Origin: Clostridia bacterium
Lineage (GTDB): Bacteria; Bacillota; Clostridia; Oscillospirales; Acutalibacteraceae
Reading direction: 5' to 3'
Length of the DNA: 33,747 nucleotides
Assembly: GCA_017516315.1 (NCBI GenBank)
Contig: JAFXDE010000012.1
Span: 1-33,747, forward strand
The notes below the pieces were generated by a model. It ran no database searches and was not told the origin of the DNA. It saw nothing but the letters and a program-made list of their open reading frames with translations. Below are positions 16,478 to 21,658 of this stretch, piece after piece. The stretch's first letter is position 1; every line of letters begins with the position of its first letter. The position numbers were made by a program, and so were the translations under genes.

Positions 16478-17664
16478 GTAAGAAGGTAACGAAGCTCGGC
16501 AGCGGGTACTATTTTAACTGCTTTGCAATGAAAACTATCATCGCGCTTCTTAAAAACAAGGTTATCGAAGAAAATAACGTTCATCTCGAATACTACAAGC
16601 CGAAGCACAAGTCTTTTCTATTTATCTGTAATCATACGGAAGCCGCCGATCCCGGTTATGAGATGGCAGCAATGAAAAAATACATCAGATATATAGCAAG
16701 CGACCACACTCTCAGAATGAGTCTCGGCTGGGCGTTCAGACTTTTTGGCGGTGTTATCATCAAATACAGAGACAGACCCTCCGATGCACTTATGGATGAT
16801 ATCAAGGCTAACCTTAAGGCCGGTATTCCCGTAGGTCTTCACGCTGAGGGCGCTATGTCCATAAACGGACAGACAGGTTATTTTTCCGACAACACAGGCA
16901 GACTCGTAAAAGAGTCCGGTGCTGCACTCATTACATACAAGTTTGTCGGTGGATACCTCAGAAGTCCCCGCTGGGCAAACAAATCAAGAAAAGGACCTAT
17001 CATCGGACATTTCGTAGGTGAGTACTCTCCTGAGGAGCTTTCTAAGATGACTGTAGAGGAAATCAATGAGCTTATCCGCCGTGACATACACGTAAATGTT
17101 TATGACGAGCAGAGAAAGAATCCTCACTCTTATGATGGTGAAAACTTAGCTGAATGTGTGGAAAGAATTCTTTATATGTGTCCGAAATGCGGTCAGGTAG
17201 GCACTCTTCACAGTAAGGGTGACGACCTTAAATGTGACTGCGGTGCAGTTTATACCATGAAGGCAGACGGCTTCTTCCACGGTGACGATGTGGTTTACGA
17301 TAATGTTTACGACTGGGATATGTGGCAGAGGAAGGTATGGAAGGAAAAGCTTCTTTCCGCCGAAGAAGGTGAGCTTATTTTCTCTGAGGGCGGACAGATC
17401 GTACGCCTTGTAAAGGAAGATGAAGACGAAATTCTTTCGGAAAACGCTACTCTTTCCCTTTATAAGGACAGATTCGAAATCGCTCTCGAAGACAAGACAA
17501 TCGTTATGCCTGTAAACAAGGTTAAACAGTCCTCTCTTGCCTCAAAGGAAACTCTTTTCCTTGTGGATGACAGAATGTTCCTGGACATCAGAAGCCATAC
17601 ACCCAGAGCCTCGACAAAATATGTCGCAGCCTGGAGATACCTTAACGGTAAGGAATATTATTAA
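16474..17664 (+). CDS. PlsC-like lysophospholipid acyltransferase with C-terminal zinc ribbon
   Basis: A 396-residue protein. The PlsC domain covers about residues 40-205. It has the catalytic H(X4)D as H54 to D59 in CNHTEAADPG and an EGxxS block, HAEGAMS (123-129). Around 236-256 sits a CPKC...CDC cluster (C236, C239, C254, C256) typical of a zinc ribbon. A beta-rich C-terminal domain of about 130 residues follows. Standard PlsC proteins are about 240 residues, so the extra 190 are unusual. The start codon overlaps the stop of the ligase gene. A role in acylating a glycerolipid or similar acceptor is inferred from the fold; the acceptor is unknown. Confidence 0.82.
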   Translation: MSKKVTKLGSGYYFNCFAMKTIIALLKNKVIEENNVHLEYYKPKHKSFLFICNHTEAADPGYEMAAMKKYIRYIASDHTLRMSLGWAFRLFGGVIIKYRDRPSDALMDDIKANLKAGIPVGLHAEGAMSINGQTGYFSDNTGRLVKESGAALITYKFVGGYLRSPRWANKSRKGPIIGHFVGEYSPEELSKMTVEEINELIRRDIHVNVYDEQRKNPHSYDGENLAECVERILYMCPKCGQVGTLHSKGDDLKCDCGAVYTMKADGFFHGDDVVYDNVYDWDMWQRKVWKEKLLSAEEGELIFSEGGQIVRLVKEDEDEILSENATLSLYKDRFEIALEDKTIVMPVNKVKQSSLASKETLFLVDDRMFLDIRSHTPRASTKYVAAWRYLNGKEYY

Positions 17665-17671
17665 AATAGAT

Positions 17672-17707
17672 GAGTCGGGAAAACATTGAAATTTCCCGAC
17701 TCTTTTA
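17672..17707 (+). terminator. intrinsic terminator of the ligase-acyltransferase operon
   Basis: GAGTCGGGAAA (17672-17682) pairs with TTTCCCGACTC (17692-17702), then TTTT. Confidence 0.85.
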
Positions 17708-17709
17708 TG

Positions 17710-17738
17710 TTGACTTTAAGGGCAAAGAATGGTAAAAT
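17710..17738 (+). promoter_or_regulatory. promoter of the original tRNA-Arg, now driving the element tRNA
   Basis: TTGACT (17710-17715), a 17-nt spacer, TAAAAT (17733-17738). The predicted start is about 40 nt before the orphan tRNA-Arg 5' half. No other promoter is obvious before the intact tRNA-Arg at 17890. Confidence 0.6.
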
Positions 17739-17785
17739 GAGATAACTTATTCACTGTTCCCTTTTACTTATTACTTTGAATATAC

Positions 17786-17823
17786 GCCTCCTTAGTTAAA
17801 TGGATATAATAAACCCCTCCTAA
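17786..17823 (+). pseudogene. 5' half of a disrupted tRNA-Arg(CCT)
   Basis: Acceptor GCCTCCT (17786-17792), TA, D arm GTTA-AATGGATA-TAAT (17795-17810), A, anticodon 5' strand AACCC (17812-17816) and loop CTCCTAA (17817-17823) with anticodon CCT. The next bases (GTGTA) cannot close the anticodon stem. The missing 3' half is at 20440-20483: its GGGTT pairs with AACCC and its AGGGGGT pairs with GCCTCCT (two wobbles). The join gives a normal tRNA with a 4-nt variable region. The break is therefore exactly in the anticodon loop. Confidence 0.8.
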
Positions 17824-17889
17824 GTGTATGTTTTAACGCTCGCCTTTGCAAAAAGGCAAAGGGTCATAGGTTTGAATTGTATCGTATAT

Positions 17890-17966
17890 GCGCTTGTAGC
17901 TCAGCAGGATAGAGCGTCCGCCTCCTAAGCGGAAGGTCGGGGATTCGAATTCCTTCAAGCGCGCCA
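17890..17966 (+). tRNA. tRNA-Arg (anticodon CCT), intact
   Basis: 77 nt including encoded CCA. Acceptor GCGCTTG/CAAGCGC, D arm GCTC...GAGC, anticodon stem TCCGC/GCGGA with loop CTCCTAA, T stem GGGGA/TCCTT with TTCGAAT, discriminator G. All stems pair, apart from wobbles in the T stem. Its sequence is unlike the disrupted tRNA-Arg around it, so it came with the element rather than by duplication of the target. It probably supplies the AGG-decoding function lost by the insertion. Confidence 0.93.
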
Positions 17967-17967
17967 A

Positions 17968-18004
17968 AAAGTGCCGAGAAATCAAGGTTTCTCGGCACTT
18001 TTAC
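17968..18004 (+). terminator. intrinsic terminator of tRNA-Arg
   Basis: AAAGTGCCGAGAAA (17968-17981)/TTTCTCGGCACTTT (17988-18001): a 14-bp perfect stem with six-base loop. Confidence 0.88.
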
Positions 18005-18083
18005 TTTTCTTTGCTCACTCGTTTTTTAGAGTGAGTTTTTTATTTTTAGGTATTAAAACAGAATCAAACTTTTACCATATCCC

Positions 18084-18159
18084 GATTAGCAAAAAATTAG
18101 CAGAAAATCGCCGTTTTGCTAATCGCCTGCTAATCGGATTTTTAGTAAAATCCTGCTAA
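18084..18159. repeat. cluster of GCTAAT/ATTAGC repeats, left end of the element
   Basis: Contains GATTAGC and ATTAGC on one side, then TTGCTAAT-CGCC-TGCTAATC (18116-18135), then TGCTAATTCG. A closely matching double repeat (18 of 22 positions) is at 20291-20312 near the right end. A 14-bp direct repeat ATTTTTAGGTATTA also occurs at 18042-18055 and 20395-20408. Such paired end-repeats resemble arm-type recombinase sites. Confidence 0.5.
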
Positions 18160-18205
18160 TTCGCACAGGCGAATGTTCTATCCATAGACTTTTTCTCAAA
18201 AATTA

Positions 18206-18234
18206 TTGTATTCTATTGCAAATTGTGGTAAACT
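18206..18234 (+). promoter_or_regulatory. promoter of the attenuated ligase paralogue
   Basis: TTGTAT (18206-18211), a 17-nt spacer, TAAACT (18229-18234). Transcription would begin at the left arm of the long inverted repeat at 18242. Confidence 0.6.
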
Positions 18235-18241
18235 AAACAAT

Positions 18242-18384
18242 GCCAAACTAAGTTAATAGTAAAATTAGGAGCATTATTTCTATGGGGATATTATACCCTT
18301 TTTGCTTTATTGTTGTGAATTTGATAAAAATGCAAATTCCATCAACATGAAAGCAGAAATGCTCTTATATTGACTTAGTTTGGC
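18242..18384 (+). promoter_or_regulatory. 143-nt self-complementary leader enclosing a leader ORF
   Basis: GCCAAACTAAGTTAATA (18242-18258) pairs along all 17 positions (one G-U) with TATTGACTTAGTTTGGC (18368-18384). Further in, GAGCATT (18269-18275) pairs with AATGCTC (18358-18364), covering the ribosome site AGGAG of the leader ORF. The leader ORF at 18282-18350 lies in the enclosed loop. The structure ends 24 nt before an intrinsic terminator. The layout recalls leaders of tetracycline ribosomal-protection genes (general knowledge, not verified here). Confidence 0.65.
18282..18350 (+). CDS. candidate 22-residue leader peptide
   Basis: It begins MGILYPFCFIVVNL and ends MQIPST, followed by TGA. 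AGGAG lies 10 nt upstream but inside a stem (18269-18275/18358-18364), so translation and folding would affect each other. It lies between promoter and terminator of the ligase gene. I infer a sensing role; translation is unproven. Confidence 0.5.
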   Translation: MGILYPFCFIVVNLIKMQIPST

Positions 18385-18408
18385 GACTATCGGGGTTTGC
18401 GTTTTTTT

Positions 18409-18443
18409 GTGCGGTTACTTCGGTAGCCGCACTTTTTATTTTT
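18409..18443 (+). terminator. intrinsic terminator (attenuator) immediately before the ligase gene
   Basis: GTGCGGTTAC (18409-18418), a TTCG tetraloop, GTAGCCGCAC (18423-18432), then TTTTTATTTTT. It ends 3 nt before the gene's ribosome site, so most transcripts should stop unless the upstream leader prevents it. Confidence 0.85.
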
Positions 18444-18458
18444 ATGGAGGAAAGAAAG

Positions 18459-20249
18459 ATGAACGAAGAAAAGAAACTGACCGCAATTCATTCAATCGAA
18501 AACCCAAAAAGGAGAATTGTAGAGGATTTAAAAATACGAAATAAGGATAATATGAAACTTTGTGCTGGTGAATACTTTGGGAACAAATTTACATATGCAC
18601 AAACCTTTAAAATGTTTGATGATTTCAAGAAAGCTTTTATACATGTTGACGGTTTGAATAAAGATACTATAACTATATCTACTCCATCCACAATTGCCTC
18701 AGTTAATGCGTTTTACGGCGCTCTTGATGCCAATAAAGTATTGAACATGACTGGTCCAGGTTTTCTCCATGCATATACCGAAAAGTACACGAGACAACTC
18801 AATAGCAAAACAGTAATTATTTATGATGGTTTTTTAAGTGATGATTTGATTTCAAAATTCCACGCTGCAGGAATCAAAAACCTTATTATTATGAGCATCA
18901 CAGATTATATGAATCCTATTGTAAAAATGGCTGCGGTAAAGCAAGGTATTATAAGCGATAAGGATTATTTAGACGAATATACAAAACGACACGGTTTCCT
19001 TCCACAAGGAATGGAAATCATACGTATGAAAGAGTTTGCTAAAATTGGTTCAAAAATAAAAGAGTCATATGATTTTAAATACGAAGAAAATCAATTAGCA
19101 GCTTACTTCTTAACCGGAGCAACCACAAGTCAATTTCCAAAGTGCGTTAAAGTATCGGTTGATGGATTCACAAAAATGGCAAGCATTTACGATCACATTT
19201 GGTTTGATTATAAAGCGGGTTCCAGATATTCAGTTCTTATACCTATGTTTTATGCCACAGGTGCAGTTCACAATATCTACACTGGGTTGGTTGGCGGTTT
19301 AACAATGGTATATCAGCCAAAATACGATAGATTTGCCTTTGCCAAGGATCTTGCTGATTCAAAAGCTAACATTGTACTTGCAACACCCAGTCATGTTGCA
19401 ACCTTAAATGAATGTGGTTTGCCTGATAACGCCCTTAGTCATGTTAAGTATGTGTTTATAGGTGGTGAAGCGATCCTTCCTGCCCAAATGGATAAATTTA
19501 GAAAATCAGCCGCTCGTCTAGGTATTAAATATATTCTCAATGGTTATGGTATGACCGAAACTGCGAGTATGTCTTCTGTTTCTGATAAAGATTCTGTGGG
19601 AGATGATGTAACTGTTTCACCTATTCCTGGAGTGGAATATCGAATTGTTGATCCTGTTACCAGAGAAATACTCCCCGATAACACAAGAGGTATCCTTGAG
19701 ACAAAATCCCCCTGTGCTTCCTTGGGTTATTTTGATGTGGAAAAGAATGAAAATCTGTTTACCGAGGATGGCTGGATAAATACAGGAGATGTAGCCATTA
19801 GATATAGTAACGGGAAATATAGAATCTTTGGTAGAAATTCTGACAGTTTTACTAATTGTGGCATTACCTACGCTATGTATGATATTGAGGAACAGGCACT
19901 AAAGCATCCAGATGTTGCTGAAGCAGAAGTGATTAAGTTCGAGATCGACAGCGAAGAATATCCCGCTATGGTTGTTGTATTGAATAGTAATGCAACTAAT
20001 AGAATTGCAGATATTACAAAAGAACTCTGCGCCATTGATGCTGCAGGCATGGAACATTTTATTGGTATTCGTTTCGTTGATAATTTCAAGACGCATCCTG
20101 TTACGTCAAAACGAGATTATCTTTCCTTGCAAAATGATAAAGAAGGATATTTCTTTATGGATAAAAACGATAATGCTTTTGTATGTAATATTGGAGAAAA
20201 AAGGCAAGCGATTAAAAAAGAAAAGATAACAGTTGCAAACATTCAATAA
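18459..20249 (+). CDS. divergent AMP-binding (adenylate-forming) enzyme carried by the tRNA-Arg element
   Basis: 596 residues from ATG 18459 (GGAGG 8 nt upstream; an earlier ATG at 18444 overlaps that site). It is related to acyl-CoA synthetases: NGYGMTETAS matches the A5 motif, GDVAIRYSNGKYRIFGRNSD the hinge region, and HPVTSKRDYL could hold the catalytic lysine. The phosphate loop is degenerate: LTGATTSQFPKC in place of SGTTGxPKG, with Ser and Cys replacing glycines. Activity may be altered or lost. Its DNA is visibly more AT-rich than the ligase at 14774. It is the only cargo of the element and sits behind a leader ORF and terminator. Substrate unknown. Confidence 0.75.
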   Translation: MNEEKKLTAIHSIENPKRRIVEDLKIRNKDNMKLCAGEYFGNKFTYAQTFKMFDDFKKAFIHVDGLNKDTITISTPSTIASVNAFYGALDANKVLNMTGPGFLHAYTEKYTRQLNSKTVIIYDGFLSDDLISKFHAAGIKNLIIMSITDYMNPIVKMAAVKQGIISDKDYLDEYTKRHGFLPQGMEIIRMKEFAKIGSKIKESYDFKYEENQLAAYFLTGATTSQFPKCVKVSVDGFTKMASIYDHIWFDYKAGSRYSVLIPMFYATGAVHNIYTGLVGGLTMVYQPKYDRFAFAKDLADSKANIVLATPSHVATLNECGLPDNALSHVKYVFIGGEAILPAQMDKFRKSAARLGIKYILNGYGMTETASMSSVSDKDSVGDDVTVSPIPGVEYRIVDPVTREILPDNTRGILETKSPCASLGYFDVEKNENLFTEDGWINTGDVAIRYSNGKYRIFGRNSDSFTNCGITYAMYDIEEQALKHPDVAEAEVIKFEIDSEEYPAMVVVLNSNATNRIADITKELCAIDAAGMEHFIGIRFVDNFKTHPVTSKRDYLSLQNDKEGYFFMDKNDNAFVCNIGEKRQAIKKEKITVANIQ

Positions 20250-20290
20250 CAAAATGTACACCTATTATTGCTACCCTAAAATCACAGTTG

Positions 20291-20312
20291 TTGCTAATTG
20301 CTTGCTAATCAA
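20291..20312. repeat. double GCTAAT repeat, right end of the element
   Basis: TTGCTAAT-TGCT-TGCTAATC, matching 18116-18137 in 18 of 22 positions, about 130 nt inside the right tRNA junction. Confidence 0.5.
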
Positions 20313-20370
20313 ACACAGTAAAACAATACAAAACTAGCGGTAACGGCGTAACACAAGATAACACATTCAC

Positions 20371-20403
20371 CCTAAAATCCCCTGACATCAGGGGATTTTT
20401 AGG
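20371..20403 (+). terminator. intrinsic terminator of the ligase paralogue
   Basis: AAATCCCCTGA (20375-20385), loop CA, TCAGGGGATTT (20388-20398), then TT. Outer CCTA/TAGG also pair. Confidence 0.8.
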
Positions 20404-20439
20404 TATTACAAGGGATATCGTTCGTATTTTCCACGGTAT

Positions 20440-20483
20440 CTCCTAAGGGTTAGTTGTGGGTTCGATTCCCGCAGGGGGTGCCA
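20440..20483 (+). pseudogene. 3' half of the disrupted tRNA-Arg(CCT)
   Basis: Loop CTCCTAA (20440-20446), anticodon 3' strand GGGTT (20447-20451), variable AGTT, T stem GTGGG/CCCGC with TTCGATT (20456-20472), acceptor AGGGGGT (20473-20479), G and CCA. It has no 5' half of its own; the bases before it (CCACGGTAT) do not pair with GGGTT. It fits the orphan 5' half at 17786-17823. Confidence 0.8.
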
Positions 20484-20486
20484 AAA

Positions 20487-20514
20487 AAAAATCAAGTCAA
20501 AGGCTTGATTTTTT
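20487..20514 (+). terminator. terminator of the original tRNA-Arg
   Basis: AAAAATCAAG (20487-20496)/CTTGATTTTT (20504-20513), immediately after the CCA of the 3' half. Confidence 0.8.
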
Positions 20515-20554
20515 CTTTTTTATATGTTAAAACAGTCAATAAGGAGTGATAAAT

Positions 20555-21589
20555 ATGAAATTAAGAAAAATCGCAGCAGTTATTCTTGCTCTCACAATGC
20601 TTTTGAGTATTACGGCTGTTTTCTCTTGGGCAAGTTTCGACGATATCGATTCCCAGAAGGAAGCTTTTTTATTCGGTAAAGGCCCGGAAATAAACGGATA
20701 TTCCATCGACTACCGTTATTATTCTCCCGTAAAGGAAAATGATAATACCAAATATTCCCTCGTAATATGGCTTCACGGATTCGGTAACGGTCTAAAAGAG
20801 GGCGATCAGCTCGATGCTAATGATATCGCCGTATGGGCAAAAGAGGATTATCAGCAGCGCTTCAAAGGAAGCGAGGGCGCATTTATTTTAGCTGCCCGTT
20901 CTTTAGAGGAAAAGGGTCTTTTCTGGGATAACTGTCTTATTTATCCTCTTCGCGGAGCTATTGATGCGTTTATCTCTGAAAACAGAGAAAACATAGACAT
21001 CAGCCGTATTTACATAGGAGGATATTCTATGGGCGGAAAGATGACACTTAAAATGGCTATGGCATATCCCGAAATGTTTGCCGCTATTTTTCCTGTATGT
21101 CCTTATCTGACACCTTCTGCCGATGCCTGCTCCACGATCAGCTCGATTCCTATGTGGCTTACAAGCGGAGTAGCCGATTATATAGCGAACTATTATTCGA
21201 TGGCAATGACGGTGTGGAAGAATGTTATCTCTCAGAGTAAGGTGGCTGAGGACTGCCGTTTTTCTACTCTTACTCAGACTGCCTATCCTGACGGATGCCT
21301 TACCCCTACACCGCATCATTCCTGGTTTGCGGTAAACTATGATATGTTCTCCTCTGATAAGGGCGACTATCCCTTTATGAAAACCGTCAACGGAAAGGGA
21401 GAGACTGTTAATCTGACTTATCCCGACGGTATGATCTCCTGGCTGTCAGGCTTTACGAGTGAATATGACGGCTCTGTGGCTTATGACGGAGGAATTTCTG
21501 AGGCTTATAACGCTGAAGAAAGCGCTTTTAATGTTATAATTAATTATTTCAGAAATCTTATAGAATATTTCTTGTCGCTTTTCAGATAA
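20555..21589 (+). CDS. secreted alpha/beta-hydrolase esterase (PHB-depolymerase/feruloyl-esterase-like)
   Basis: 344 residues from ATG 20555 (AAGGAG 8 nt upstream; the GTG at 20546 overlaps it). The signal peptide covers residues 1-27 (KLRKIAAVILALTMLLSI, cleavage near SWA). The catalytic nucleophile is in the elbow GGYSMGG, the oxyanion region is VIWLHGFGNG, an acid is probably the Asp of TSGVADYI, and the catalytic His lies in HHSWF. The family cleaves ester bonds in polymers or plant side chains outside the cell. The C-terminus ends with a hydrophobic stretch (YFRNLIEYFLSLF). It is a single gene just right of the tRNA-Arg element. Confidence 0.82.
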   Translation: MKLRKIAAVILALTMLLSITAVFSWASFDDIDSQKEAFLFGKGPEINGYSIDYRYYSPVKENDNTKYSLVIWLHGFGNGLKEGDQLDANDIAVWAKEDYQQRFKGSEGAFILAARSLEEKGLFWDNCLIYPLRGAIDAFISENRENIDISRIYIGGYSMGGKMTLKMAMAYPEMFAAIFPVCPYLTPSADACSTISSIPMWLTSGVADYIANYYSMAMTVWKNVISQSKVAEDCRFSTLTQTAYPDGCLTPTPHHSWFAVNYDMFSSDKGDYPFMKTVNGKGETVNLTYPDGMISWLSGFTSEYDGSVAYDGGISEAYNAEESAFNVIINYFRNLIEYFLSLFR

Positions 21590-21608
21590 TATGATGCCTG
21601 AATAATAA

Positions 21609-21647
21609 AAAGCAGACTGTTTCCGCAGTGTCGGAACAGTCTGCTTT
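21609..21647. terminator. bidirectional terminator between esterase and clpC
   Basis: AAAGCAGACTGT (21609-21620)/ACAGTCTGCTTT (21636-21647), with an inner TCCG/CGGA stem. Confidence 0.82.
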
Positions 21648-21658
21648 CTGCTTATTGT

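Larger units (their letters stand above)
17817..20447 (+). mobile_element. integrated element inside the anticodon loop of tRNA-Arg(CCT)
   Basis: About 2.6 kb bounded by the 8-bp core CTCCTAAG at 17817-17824 and 20440-20447, with the two halves of one tRNA-Arg gene outside. It carries an intact tRNA-Arg(CCT) (17890-17966) with its own CTCCTAAG (17922-17929), a terminator, GCTAAT-type repeats near both ends (18116-18137 and 20291-20312), and a single AT-rich ligase gene with a leader. No integrase gene is present, so it is a remnant or is mobilised in trans. tRNA anticodon loops are a known target class of tyrosine recombinases. Replacing the target with a separate full-length tRNA gene is less usual. 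Confidence 0.7.

Noticed and set aside
17825-17889. A degenerate tRNA 3' half between the tRNA-Arg 5' half and the intact tRNA
   Set aside because: GTCATAGGTTTGAATTGTAT resembles a T arm, but the stem does not pair and no acceptor strand or CCA follows.
17971-18159. 62-codon ORF after tRNA-Arg
   Set aside because: No ribosome site; it runs through the tRNA terminator and the GCTAAT repeats.
18080-18160. CRISPR array suggested by repeated GCTAAT units
   Set aside because: Repeats are about 8 nt in both orientations with irregular spacing; no repeat-spacer periodicity and no cas genes.
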